From UBA5336 sp964506685 (GTDB lineage: Bacteria > Pseudomonadota > Alphaproteobacteria > Caulobacterales > Hyphomonadaceae): a stretch of DNA of 64,000 bases. The notes beneath the pieces are model-generated. The model worked only from the letters and a program-made list of their open reading frames with translations, ran no database searches and was not told the DNA's origin. Below, piece after piece: positions 49,954-59,405 of the stretch; position 1 is the stretch's first letter; every line of letters begins with the position of its first letter. The position numbers and the translations under genes were made by a program. Where the stretch lies: contig CAZDMQ010000002.1 of assembly GCA_964506685.1 (NCBI GenBank), forward strand, positions 1-64,000. The letters are read 5' to 3'.

Positions 49954-52356
49954 GTGCTCGAACGTGTCTCCAGGGAAATGGACCAGCGTTTCTCGCTGAC
50001 TTCAATCCTCGCCCCTATCCTTGTTCCGGTCTCGCTGCGCCACAAGCTCCGCAGTGCGCAGATCAATGCGATCAACAAGCTTGGCCTGCTGGTGGTGCTG
50101 ACCAACCTGCTCAGCGCGACGCTGGTCATGCTGCTCTTCGGCGGCAACGATACGCGCGGGCTCGGCCTGTGGAGCAGCGCGATGTGCTTTGCCTGCGCGC
50201 TGCATTTCGTCCAGTCCATGAACGCAACCCAGCGGCCCGACGATACGATCCATGGCCTGCGTGCGGCCCGGGATTACACCATCGGTTCGGCCATCTTCGG
50301 CCTGCTCTGGGCGGTGATCCCGGTCTATTACCTGCCCCGGATCGACGACTTCGCCCAGATCGCCAGTGCGGCCATCCTGTCCAGCATGATCTTTGGCGGC
50401 GGTTTCATCCTGTCACGCCTGCCGCAGGCGGCCTTTGCCTTCGTGGTGCCGATCTCGGCCGGCTTCGTGGCCGGTGTCTGCCAGATCAATGATGCGCGGG
50501 TGGCCTATCTCGGGCTGATGGTCGTCGTCTACACGGCTGTCATCGCGGTCGCGGTTCGCTGGAATTTCACCCTGTTCGCGCGCCAGTTCCTGTCGGAGGC
50601 CGAGATCAACCAGCAGCGGTCCCTGATCGGGCTGCTGCTGCGCGATTTCGAGGCGACCAGCTCGGACTGGTTGTGGCAGACCGATGAGAATGGCGTACTG
50701 ATCGAATTGCCGCTGCAGATCGAGGGCGCGAAATCGGGCTATTCGATCATGGAGGTGGGCGCTGACCTGATCTCGCTGTTCGAGGCCAATGAGGCGCGCA
50801 ACGTGCTGGCCCTGTCGCTGGTCCGCAAGCAGAGCTTCCGCGATCTTGTCCTCATGGTCCGCACACGCAACGAGACGCGCTGGTGGTCGCTGTCGGGCAA
50901 GCCGGTGCTGAATGAGGGCCGCTATGTCGGCTTCCGCGGCGTGGCCTCCGATGTCACCCAGTCCAAGCAGATCGAGGACCGGATTGCCTTCATGGCCCAT
51001 TATGACGGGCTGACCGGCCTGCCCAACCGCATCACGTTTCATGAGGAACTCCAGAAGATCTGCCAGGCGCCGATGCAGCAGAAGGGCGTGCGCGCAGTGC
51101 TCTGGATGGACCTCGACAATTTCAAGTGGGTCAATGACACGCTGGGCCACCCGGCCGGCGACGAACTGCTCGGCCAGTTCGCGAGCCGTCTCAGCGATGC
51201 CTGCACCTCGAACGACATCATCGCCCGCCTCGGCGGCGATGAATTCGCGCTGATCGTCGAGCGGTTCGACCGGATGGAACTGCGCGTCTTCCTGGACAAC
51301 CTCGTCGACCGGCTCGCCCGTCCCTATGATGTCATGGGGTCGACGGCCAATTGCAGCGCCACGATCGGCGTCCGCGTCCTCAAGGAGACCGACACCGACA
51401 TCCAGATCGTTCTCAGCCATGCCGACATGGCCCTCTACCGCGCCAAGAAGACCCGCAAGGGCACCTGGTGCGAGTTCTCGCCAGACATGGAGGAACGTGC
51501 CCGCGCCCGCCGCGTGATCGAAGCGGACCTGCACACGGCGGTGGAGACCGGACAGCTGCACCTCAAGTTCCAGCCCATCGTCGATGCCCGGACCCGCGAA
51601 ATCGTCTCGCTGGAGACCCTGATGCGCTGGGACCATCCCCATCGCGGCGCGATCACGCCGGCCGATTTCATCGAACATGCAGAGGATTGCGGCCTGATCA
51701 ACCGGATCGGCGAGTGGGCGATCCGCGAGGCCCTGTCGCAGGCCCGCCGCCTGCCGCGCCACGTCGGTGTATCGGTGAACATCTCGCCGCTGCAACTGCA
51801 CAGCTCCAAGCTCATCACCACCATCCTCAGCGCCTTGGCCCACAGCGGCATCGAGCCGTCGCGGCTGGACATGGAGATCACCGAATCGGTGCTGATGTCG
51901 GATACCGAATTCGTGCGCGAACGGCTGAACCAGCTCAAGCGCATCGGGCTGACCATTTCGCTCGATGATTTCGGTACCGGCTTCTCCTCGCTCAGCTACC
52001 TGCGCAGCTATCCCTTCGACAAGCTGAAGATCGACAAGTGCTTCATCTCCGATCTCGAGACCAATGAGGACAACCAGGCGATCACCCGGGCGACCCTGAC
52101 CCTGGCCCAGTCGCTCGGCATGCGCTGCACGGCCGAAGGGGTCGAGACCGAGGCGCAGGCGCGGTTCCTCGTCGAGCATGGCTGCGACCTGCTGCAGGGT
52201 TTCCTGATCTCGCGGGCCGTGCCCATGGACCGGCTGCCGGGACTGAACCTGCTTGATCTCGATCTCGACGAGGATGACCGCCGGCGCGGCGGTGTCGGGA
52301 TCGACCGCGCTCCGGGCCGCGATGGCCCATCCCTCCGCCTGGTCGGGAACGAATAG
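49954..52356 (+). CDS. Membrane-bound bifunctional-type GGDEF-EAL c-di-GMP enzyme
   Basis: About 800 residues. Several hydrophobic helices form an N-terminal membrane sensor (about 30-190), followed by a PAS-like segment (about 215-350), GGDEF (about 360-525) and EAL (about 535-790). The GGDEF motif is intact (RLGGDEFALIV), but the I-site position reads TSND rather than RxxD, so feedback inhibition is unlikely. The EAL domain keeps its expected metal and catalytic residues: ETLMRW for EALxR, Asn in NISPLQL, EITES, LDDFG, KIDK, AEGVE and QGF. Both activities are therefore possible. The start is uncertain: GTG 49954 has GAGGAA upstream, ATG 49978 is an alternative, and the frame is open to a TTG at 49852. 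It is divergent from the Pfa operon and shares its promoter region. Confidence 0.88.
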   Translation: MLERVSREMDQRFSLTSILAPILVPVSLRHKLRSAQINAINKLGLLVVLTNLLSATLVMLLFGGNDTRGLGLWSSAMCFACALHFVQSMNATQRPDDTIHGLRAARDYTIGSAIFGLLWAVIPVYYLPRIDDFAQIASAAILSSMIFGGGFILSRLPQAAFAFVVPISAGFVAGVCQINDARVAYLGLMVVVYTAVIAVAVRWNFTLFARQFLSEAEINQQRSLIGLLLRDFEATSSDWLWQTDENGVLIELPLQIEGAKSGYSIMEVGADLISLFEANEARNVLALSLVRKQSFRDLVLMVRTRNETRWWSLSGKPVLNEGRYVGFRGVASDVTQSKQIEDRIAFMAHYDGLTGLPNRITFHEELQKICQAPMQQKGVRAVLWMDLDNFKWVNDTLGHPAGDELLGQFASRLSDACTSNDIIARLGGDEFALIVERFDRMELRVFLDNLVDRLARPYDVMGSTANCSATIGVRVLKETDTDIQIVLSHADMALYRAKKTRKGTWCEFSPDMEERARARRVIEADLHTAVETGQLHLKFQPIVDARTREIVSLETLMRWDHPHRGAITPADFIEHAEDCGLINRIGEWAIREALSQARRLPRHVGVSVNISPLQLHSSKLITTILSALAHSGIEPSRLDMEITESVLMSDTEFVRERLNQLKRIGLTISLDDFGTGFSSLSYLRSYPFDKLKIDKCFISDLETNEDNQAITRATLTLAQSLGMRCTAEGVETEAQARFLVEHGCDLLQGFLISRAVPMDRLPGLNLLDLDLDEDDRRRGGVGIDRAPGRDGPSLRLVGNE

Positions 52357-52495
52357 GCCGGGTGCCGCACAGAGGCGCGGGCGCCGGGCCGCAGGACAGC
52401 GCCTCCGGAACCGGTCTGCCCCCTTGCGCGTCCCCTGGCGCGCCTCAGCCGCTTGCGCTCCACCCCGCGCCGCGCACGGCCTGAGGGCGACCGGC

Positions 52496-53800
52496 TCAGC
52501 GCTGGTTGATCGGGATGAAGTTGCGCTGGGGTGCACCGGTATAGAGCTGGCGGGGGCGGCCGATTCGCTGGTTGGGGTCCTCGATCATCTCGTTGAGCTG
52601 GGCGACCCATCCCACGGTGCGGGCAATCGCGAACAGCACGGTGAACATGTTGGTCGGAAAGCCCATCGCGTCGAGAATGATGCCAGAATAGAAGTCGACA
52701 TTGGGATAGAGCTTCTTCTCGACGAAATAGGGGTCTTCCAGCGCGATCTTCTCGAGTTCCATGGCGACCTTCAGGACCGGTGTGTCGCGCACGCCGAGCT
52801 CGTCCAGAACCTCATGGGCCGATTGCTGCATCACCTTTGCGCGCGGATCATAGTTCTTGTAGACCCGGTGGCCGAAGCCCATCAGCCGGAACGGATCGTC
52901 CTTGTCCTTGGCGCGGGCGATATACTCGGGGATATTGTCGGTGCTGCCGATCTCGCGCAGCATGTTGAGCGCCGCCTCGTTTGCCCCGCCATGTGCCGGC
53001 CCCCAGAGACAGGCAATGCCGGCCGCAATGGCGGCATAAGGGTGTGCGCCGGACGATCCGGCGAGACGGACCGTGGAGGTCGAGGCGTTCTGCTCATGAT
53101 CGGCGTGCAGGATGAGGATCCGGTCCATAGCGCGGGTGAGCACCGGCGAGGAGATGTAATCCTCGGCCGGGACCGAGAAGCACATGCGCAGGAAGTTCTC
53201 GGCATAGCCCAGTTCGTTGCGCGGCGAGACGAAGGGCTGGCCAATGGTGTACTTGTAGATGCGCGCGGCGATGGTCGGCATCTTGGCGATCAGGCGGATC
53301 GAGGCGAGGCGGCGCTCATCGGGGTCGGCGCTGTCCATGGCGCTGGGGTAGAAGGAGGCGATCCCGCCGACAATGCCGGTAAACATTGCCATGGGGTGGC
53401 TGTCGCGCCGGAAGCCTTCGAAGAAGCGGTCCATCTGGGTGTGCAGCATCGTGTGCTGGGTCACCTCATGGGCAAAGCCGCGGAACTCTGCCTGGTTCGG
53501 CAGCTCGCCATAGAGCAGGAGGTAGCAGACCTCGAGGAAGCCGGACTGCTGGGCGAGCTGTTCGATGGGATAGCCGCGGTGGAGCAGCCGCCCCTCTTCG
53601 CCGTCGATGAACGTGATCTGGCTCTCGCAGCTGGCCGTGGAGGCGAAGCCCGGATCGATCGTGAACACGCCGGCCTGGGCGTACAGCTTGCGGACATCGA
53701 TCACGTCCGGGCCATCGGTGCCGGACAGGACCGGCAGCTCCACCGTCTTGCCGCCCACTTCGAGCCTGGCGGTACCCGCCTCTGCCATCTTGCTTTCCAT
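52496..53800 (-). CDS. gltA: Citrate synthase (type II, hexameric class)
   Basis: A 434-residue enzyme condensing acetyl-CoA and oxaloacetate, the entry to the TCA cycle. Catalytic and signature regions are the HADHEQNASTSTVRLAGSSGAHPYAAIAAGIACLWGPAHGGAN block, MGFGHRVYKNYDPRAKVM and the catalytic Asp region VDFYSGIILDAMGFP. Length and N-terminus (a small beta domain, then VFTIDPGFASTASCESQITFIDG) fit the NADH-sensitive Gram-negative type. AGGGG lies nine bases before the start. It is downstream of gltX in the same direction, a conserved alphaproteobacterial pair. Confidence 0.97.
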   Translation of the reverse strand: MESKMAEAGTARLEVGGKTVELPVLSGTDGPDVIDVRKLYAQAGVFTIDPGFASTASCESQITFIDGEEGRLLHRGYPIEQLAQQSGFLEVCYLLLYGELPNQAEFRGFAHEVTQHTMLHTQMDRFFEGFRRDSHPMAMFTGIVGGIASFYPSAMDSADPDERRLASIRLIAKMPTIAARIYKYTIGQPFVSPRNELGYAENFLRMCFSVPAEDYISSPVLTRAMDRILILHADHEQNASTSTVRLAGSSGAHPYAAIAAGIACLWGPAHGGANEAALNMLREIGSTDNIPEYIARAKDKDDPFRLMGFGHRVYKNYDPRAKVMQQSAHEVLDELGVRDTPVLKVAMELEKIALEDPYFVEKKLYPNVDFYSGIILDAMGFPTNMFTVLFAIARTVGWVAQLNEMIEDPNQRIGRPRQLYTGAPQRNFIPINQR

Positions 53801-53857
53801 ACTGCGTCTGCCCCTTGCATCCTGGTTCAGGTGGCCCCCTGGTCTGGGGGAGGTGGT

Positions 53858-55342
53858 TCAGCTCCCGCTGCCATCGGATCCGGCAGCAGCGAGTTGTTCG
53901 TCGATCCGCGACAGGGTTTCGGCCTGTCCGAGCCATGCAAGCACATGTGCGAGATCCGGCGCCGGGTGGCCACCGGTAACCGCCGCCCTGAGAGCGGGGC
54001 CGATGGCGCCCATGGAAAGGTCTTGTGCGCTGCGGTAGGCTTCGATGGCTTCGGCGATCCTGTCTGCGTCGAACGGCTCTGTTTCGAACAGGACTGTACG
54101 CAGCGCAGCGAGATGACGCAAGCTCTCGCCCTTCAGCGCCTTGCGCGCCTTCTTGTTCAGCGCGAACGGGCGCGGTGCTGTAATGAATGCAAAGGCTTCA
54201 GCCAGGGCGGGGAGGGTCGCGCCGCGGTCCTTCATGTGCGGCAGGGCACGGGAAAGTTCGGTTTTCTGATCGTCCGTGAGCGGGGCTGCCGCCTCCCAGT
54301 AGGGGGTCAGCAGGGTGGCAAGCCGGGTGTCTTCGCAGGTGCGCAAGAAGTGGCTGTTGACGGCGTCGAGCTTGTCGAGGTCGAGCCGGGCGGGCGACTT
54401 GTTGATGCCATCAAGCGAAAAGGCGCTGGCCGCTTCGGTGTCGGTGAAGATCTCCTTGTCGCCCTGGCTCCAGCCGAGCCGCAAGAGGTAGGCGCGCATC
54501 GCCTCGGGCAGGTAGCCCATGTCGCGATAGGCCAGCGTGGACAGCGCGCCATGGCGCTTGGAGAGCTTCGCCCCGTCGGAACCGTGGATCAGCGGGATGT
54601 GGGCGTAGACCGGAACCGGCCAGTCCATCGCCTCGATGATCGGGCGCTGGCGGAACGCGTTGCGCAGGTGGTCATCGCCCCGGACGATGTGGGTGACACC
54701 CATGTCGTGGTCATCGACGACAACGGCGAGCATGTAGGTGGGGCTGCCGTCCGCACGCAGCAGGATGAGGTCGTCAAGCTCGCGTGCGCCGATCTCGACC
54801 CGGCCCTGCACGGCATCCTCGAGCACCATCCGGCCATCATCGGGCGCGCGCAGGCGGATGGTGAAGGGCGCGTCCTTTACGGGCGGGGGCGCACCGTCTC
54901 GCCAGGGGGAGCGATAGGGGGCCAGCAGCGCATCGGCCTCGGCGCGGAGGGCGGCGCGTTCGGTCTCGCCGAGGTTTTCGTCCCGCGCAGCCTGACGCTT
55001 CGCTTCGCCAGCATCGCGCCGGGCTTGCAACTCCTCGGGCGTCGCATAGCAGCGGAAGGCTGCACCCTTCGCGATGAGGGCATGGGCGACCTCGGCATGG
55101 CGCCCGGCACGGGCGGACTGGTAGACCGGCGCGTCGTCCGGGGTGAGTGCCAGCCACTCCATGGCGTCGAGAATCGCCCGGGTGGCTTCAGGTGTCGAAC
55201 GGTCGCGGTCGGTGTCCTCGATCCGCAACAGGAACCGGCCGCCATGGCGCCGGGCCAGAAGATGGTTGAAAAGCGCGGTGCGTGCGCCTCCAATGTGCAA
55301 CATGCCCGTCGGTGAGGGTGCAAATCGCGTGGTGACGGTCAT
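53858..55342 (-). CDS. gltX: Glutamyl-tRNA synthetase
   Basis: A 494-residue class I aminoacyl-tRNA synthetase. The N-terminus MTVTTRFAPSPTGMLHIGGARTALFN contains the HIGH-type motif; the KMSKS-type motif is AKLSKRHG. RIEDTDRDRS and HIVRGDDHLRNAFRQ are further family landmarks. The C-terminal anticodon-binding region is helical and complete. The frame is open to 55414, but the enzyme normally begins at MTV, giving ATG 55342. It is divergent from comEC and upstream of gltA. Confidence 0.97.
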   Translation of the reverse strand: MTVTTRFAPSPTGMLHIGGARTALFNHLLARRHGGRFLLRIEDTDRDRSTPEATRAILDAMEWLALTPDDAPVYQSARAGRHAEVAHALIAKGAAFRCYATPEELQARRDAGEAKRQAARDENLGETERAALRAEADALLAPYRSPWRDGAPPPVKDAPFTIRLRAPDDGRMVLEDAVQGRVEIGARELDDLILLRADGSPTYMLAVVVDDHDMGVTHIVRGDDHLRNAFRQRPIIEAMDWPVPVYAHIPLIHGSDGAKLSKRHGALSTLAYRDMGYLPEAMRAYLLRLGWSQGDKEIFTDTEAASAFSLDGINKSPARLDLDKLDAVNSHFLRTCEDTRLATLLTPYWEAAAPLTDDQKTELSRALPHMKDRGATLPALAEAFAFITAPRPFALNKKARKALKGESLRHLAALRTVLFETEPFDADRIAEAIEAYRSAQDLSMGAIGPALRAAVTGGHPAPDLAHVLAWLGQAETLSRIDEQLAAAGSDGSGS

Positions 55343-55492
55343 ATGGGTCCCTCTTCGCCAATCCTGCCCGAACCCGGACATGCGCCGCGTGCCGGTACGG
55401 TGGGCGTTGAACACGCCGGCGAGCTAGCTGGCAAGGGGCCGGGCCCAGACGCCGTCGGGCAGGCTGCGACGCCAGCCGGCGACACGGGCGGG

Positions 55493-57481
55493 ATGGGGAG
55501 CATGGGCGACCTGCGCGCCGGCATTCCGGTGGTCCTCGCCCTCGCCTTTGCCCTTGGAGCCTTCTGCTACTTCACGCTGGGCTTCGAGCCGGACTGGGCC
55601 TGGGTGCTGGCCGGCCTCGGCGTTGCGGCGGGCGGCTGGGCGGTGTTGCGACGGCCCACGTCGGTGCTGGCACCGATCTGCGGCGGACTGTTACTGGCCG
55701 GGATGATCGGGTTTGCGCACGCCAAGTGGGTGGCTGTGACCACGGACACGATCACGGTCGCGCCGGGCCTCGGGCCATTGCAACTCGAAGGCTGGGTACG
55801 CAAGGTCGAGCCGGGGCGTAATGGGCCGCGACTGCGGATCGCCGTTCACGCGATCCAGGGAATGGATTCAGATGGCACGCCGGGGCTTGTCCGGGTGACG
55901 CATCCGCTGTCGCTGCGCGTCGGACCTGGCCGCTTCGTCCGCTGCCGCGCCGTTCTGCGTCCACCTCCCGAACCGGCGATGCCGGGCGATTACGACTTCC
56001 AGCGGCAGGCCTATCTCGAGGGGCTCGGCGCGGTCGGCTATGTCCAGGGACGGTGCCGGGGAGGGCCCCTGGGATCGGCAGGCGGACCCGTGGCGGCGGC
56101 GGGGCTGTGGCTGGACGGCAAGCGGCGCCGGATCGCCGAGCATGTCCGCGTGGCGGCCGGGGAGCGGGCCGGCGGGTTCGCAGCTGCCCTGGTGTCGGGT
56201 GATCGCAGCTACATGCCGGAAGCGGACCAGGCGGCGCTGCGCGGCTCCGGACTTGCGCATTTGCTGGCGATTTCAGGTCTCCACCTTTCGATTGTCTGCG
56301 GGCTCGTCTATCTCCTCGTGCGGCGAAGCCTGGCGCTGGCCGAGCCACTGGCCGTGCGTGTCGCCGTGCAGAAGCCGGCGGCACTGGCCGCGCTGCTTGC
56401 CGGCGGGGTCTATCTGCTGCTGTCGGGGGCCAGTGTCTCGACCCAGCGCGCCTTCATCATGGCCGCAATCTTCTTCGGGGCGATCCTGTTCGACCGGCCG
56501 GGCTTCAGCCTGAGGTCCTTTGCCGTGGCCATGGTTGCCGTCGTCCTGATCGACCCGGTCAGCGTGACCTCGCCGGGCTTCCAGATGTCCTTTGCCGCCA
56601 CGGGCGCGTTGATTGCAACCTATGAGGCGCTGTCCCGCCGGCGGGCCGCACGGGCGGATCCCGCAGGCGGCAGCCGCGTCGCCGAGGTCGTCAATTCGCT
56701 GGTCGTGACCTCCGTGGTGGCCAGTTTCGCGACCGCCCCCTTCGCCCTCTATCACTTCGACCGGGTTTCCGGTGGTGGCCTGCTGGCCAACCTCCTGGCC
56801 ATGCCGATTATCAGCTTCGTCTCAGCACCGGCCGCCGGGCTTGCCCTGGTGCTTGCCCCGTTGGGACTGGACTCGATCGGGCTGCGATTGTTCGGGCTGA
56901 GTCTTGAATGGGTGCTGGCGATTGCCCACTGGGCGAACGCCCTGCCGGGGCAGGCACTGGTGCCGGCCTGGCCGATGCCGGGGGTGAGCTTTGCCCTGCT
57001 GGTCGCCGCTCTGGCTGGGTGGGTCCTGCTGACGGGCTGGTGGCGCTGGCTTGGACTGCTCGTGCCCTGCCTGCTGGCAGGATTTTCCTGGGTCTCGATG
57101 AAGGGAGCAGACCTGCATTGGGGCGCCGATGGCCATCTCTACGTCTTCAGCGCAGACGGGGCCTTGCGCCTCGATCTGGTCGACGGAGATAGGCTGGGTC
57201 CATTGCGCTACAGTGACCTTGAGCCGCACCCGGCCTGCCGGACGGGGACGTGCCGGTTTCCCAGCCATCGCGGCGTGGTTGAGATCCGCTGGCAAAGAGA
57301 AGAGCCGGTTCTGTGCCTGCAGCGAGGCTTGCGGGCCAGCGACGCGGGGCGGGCCGTGACGGATTGCGGGCAGGTACTGGGCTGGGCGGAGGTCGAAGCG
57401 GCCGGCGGGGTGAGTGTGCATCTCGGACGCGGGCCGGCGCCGGGCGGCCGGTGCCGGCCCAGGCCGTGGCGCCCTTGCTGA
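55493..57481 (+). CDS. comEC: ComEC/Rec2-family DNA uptake channel
   Basis: About 660 residues, polytopic. N-terminal helices and a DUF4131-like domain (about 20-210) precede the competence domain, which has the family hallmark LAHLLAISGLHLSIVCGLVYLLV and the segments LLLSGASVSTQRAFIMA and SPGFQMSFAATGALI. After the last helices a short C-terminal soluble part with cysteine pairs follows; no metallo-beta-lactamase domain is visible, as in many alphaproteobacteria. The frame is open from 55343, immediately next to the gltX start, leaving no room for a promoter, so ATG 55493 (or 55502) just before the first helix is preferred. It would transport single-stranded DNA across the inner membrane. 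Confidence 0.9.
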   Translation: MGSMGDLRAGIPVVLALAFALGAFCYFTLGFEPDWAWVLAGLGVAAGGWAVLRRPTSVLAPICGGLLLAGMIGFAHAKWVAVTTDTITVAPGLGPLQLEGWVRKVEPGRNGPRLRIAVHAIQGMDSDGTPGLVRVTHPLSLRVGPGRFVRCRAVLRPPPEPAMPGDYDFQRQAYLEGLGAVGYVQGRCRGGPLGSAGGPVAAAGLWLDGKRRRIAEHVRVAAGERAGGFAAALVSGDRSYMPEADQAALRGSGLAHLLAISGLHLSIVCGLVYLLVRRSLALAEPLAVRVAVQKPAALAALLAGGVYLLLSGASVSTQRAFIMAAIFFGAILFDRPGFSLRSFAVAMVAVVLIDPVSVTSPGFQMSFAATGALIATYEALSRRRAARADPAGGSRVAEVVNSLVVTSVVASFATAPFALYHFDRVSGGGLLANLLAMPIISFVSAPAAGLALVLAPLGLDSIGLRLFGLSLEWVLAIAHWANALPGQALVPAWPMPGVSFALLVAALAGWVLLTGWWRWLGLLVPCLLAGFSWVSMKGADLHWGADGHLYVFSADGALRLDLVDGDRLGPLRYSDLEPHPACRTGTCRFPSHRGVVEIRWQREEPVLCLQRGLRASDAGRAVTDCGQVLGWAEVEAAGGVSVHLGRGPAPGGRCRPRPWRPC

Positions 57482-57588
57482 CCACGACTTGCCGCGTCAC
57501 GCCCTTGCGCGTCAGAGGCCAGGTGCCGGTCCTGTTTCCGCGTCATGTCCGGATGTCGGCCCAGCGGCCGATGGCAGCGGGACACGTC

Positions 57589-59268
57589 TCATGACAGGCC
57601 CTCGATCTCGCCATCGGGACCCAGGCGCATGCCGGCGGCGGCGGGCCGGCGAGGCAGGCCGGGCATGGTCATGATGTCCCCGGTGAGAACCACGACGAAG
57701 CCGGCGCCGGCCGACAGGCGGACATCGCTCACCGGCAGGGTGAACCCGCTCGGCGCGCCGCGGACAGCCGGGTCGGCCGAGAACGAGTACTGGGTCTTGG
57801 CGAGGCAGACAGGCAGGGCGCCATGGCCGGCATCTTCCCAGCTCGCGAGCTGGCGGCGCACCCGCTCCGGCACCTCGATGGCGCCTGCGCCGTAGACCTC
57901 GCGGGCGACGGTTTCGATCTTTTCGACGAGGGAAAGCGTGTCGGGATAGAGCGGGGCGAAGCGGGCGGGTGCGCGGTCGAGCAGGGCGACCAGACGGCGC
58001 GCCAGCTCTTCGCTGCCGGCGGATCCCTCGGCCCAGTGGGTGCACAGGACGGCCTCGGTGCCGGCCGCTTCGGCCGCAGCGGCTATGGCGGCGACCTCCG
58101 CATTGGTGTCGCCATCGAAGTGATTGATCGCGACCAGGACCGGCACGCCGAACTTGCCGATATTCCCGATGTGGCGGGTGAGGTTGGCGCAACCGCGCGC
58201 GACCGCTTCGGGGTCCTCACGGGCGAGCTTGTCGGCCGGCACGCCGCCGTGAAACTTCATCGCCCGGACGGTCGCCACGAGCACGGCGCCCGCAGGGCGA
58301 AGCCCGCCAAGCCGGCACTTGATGTTGAAGAATTTCTCCGCGCCGAGATCGGCCCCAAAGCCGGCCTCGGTGACGACATAATCGGCCAGCTTGAGGCCGG
58401 CGCGGGTGGCCATCAGGGAGTTGCAGCCATGGGCGATATTGGCGAATGGGCCGCCATGAACGAGGGCGGGATTGTTCTCGAGCGTCTGGACGAGGTTGGG
58501 CTGGAGGGCGTCCCGGAGCAGCACCGCCATGGCGCCATCGGCCTCAAGGTCGGCGGCGGTCACCGGGGCGCCGTCCCGGCTGATGCCGATCACGATGCGG
58601 GCGAGGCGCTGCTGCAGGTCATCGAGGCTGGTGGCGAGGCAGAGAATCGCCATGACCTCGGAGGCGACGGTGATATCGAAGCGGTCCTCGCGCGGATAGC
58701 CATTGCCGGGCCCGCCGAGCGAATGGACGAGGCGGCGCAGGGCGCGGTCGTTCATGTCGACGACGCGAGGCCAGCTGATGCGGCGCGGGTCGATACCGAG
58801 CGCGTTGCCCCAGTGGATGTGATTGTCGATCATGGCCGAGAGCAGGTTGTGGGCTGCAGTGACGGCATGCAGGTCGCCGGTGAAGTGGAGGTTCATCGCC
58901 TCCATGGGCACGACCTGGGCATGACCGCCGCCGGCTGCCCCGCCCTTGACGCCGAAACAGGGTCCCAGCGAGGCTTCACGGATGCAGGTCAGGGCGCGCT
59001 TGCCGATCCGGTTGAGCCCGTCGCCGAGCCCGATCGTCGTCGTGGTCTTGCCCTCGCCCATGGGGGTGGGATTGACGGCGGTGACGAGGATGAGCTGGCC
59101 ATCGGGCTGGCCGCTGCGCGCAGCGATGGCGTGCCGGGAGAGCTTGGCCTTGTCGTGGCCATGGGGGATGAGCTCGTCGGGGGCGAGGCCGAGGCGCGCG
59201 CCGATCTCGGTCATGGGCGCCAGCCGGGCGGCGCGGGCGATGTCGAGATCGCTGGGTTGGCTGGTCAT
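57589..59268 (-). CDS. fhs: Formate-tetrahydrofolate ligase
   Basis: A 559-residue enzyme making 10-formyl-THF from formate, THF and ATP. The nucleotide loop NPTPMGEGKTTTTIGLGDGL, the substrate-region motif REASLGPCFGVKGGAAGGGHAQV, the NLHFTGDLHAVTAAHNLLSAMIDNHI block and the DRFDITVASEVMAILCLA segment are all characteristic. The frame is open to 59481, but ATG 59268 follows GAGGAG and begins the normal N-terminus MTSQPSDLDIARAA. It supports one-carbon supply for purine and formyl-Met synthesis. It is convergent with comEC. Confidence 0.97.
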   Translation of the reverse strand: MTSQPSDLDIARAARLAPMTEIGARLGLAPDELIPHGHDKAKLSRHAIAARSGQPDGQLILVTAVNPTPMGEGKTTTTIGLGDGLNRIGKRALTCIREASLGPCFGVKGGAAGGGHAQVVPMEAMNLHFTGDLHAVTAAHNLLSAMIDNHIHWGNALGIDPRRISWPRVVDMNDRALRRLVHSLGGPGNGYPREDRFDITVASEVMAILCLATSLDDLQQRLARIVIGISRDGAPVTAADLEADGAMAVLLRDALQPNLVQTLENNPALVHGGPFANIAHGCNSLMATRAGLKLADYVVTEAGFGADLGAEKFFNIKCRLGGLRPAGAVLVATVRAMKFHGGVPADKLAREDPEAVARGCANLTRHIGNIGKFGVPVLVAINHFDGDTNAEVAAIAAAAEAAGTEAVLCTHWAEGSAGSEELARRLVALLDRAPARFAPLYPDTLSLVEKIETVAREVYGAGAIEVPERVRRQLASWEDAGHGALPVCLAKTQYSFSADPAVRGAPSGFTLPVSDVRLSAGAGFVVVLTGDIMTMPGLPRRPAAAGMRLGPDGEIEGLS

Positions 59269-59405
59269 GCGCTCTCCTCTCTTTCTGGGTGCAGGACGAT
59301 GGTAGGGCAGGTTTCGGGCATTGGACATTGCCGTGGCAAAGGATGTTGATTTCTTCCACAGCCTCTGCCCTATTCGCGGCGAGGTGCTTGGGGGAACTGC
59401 ACGCC

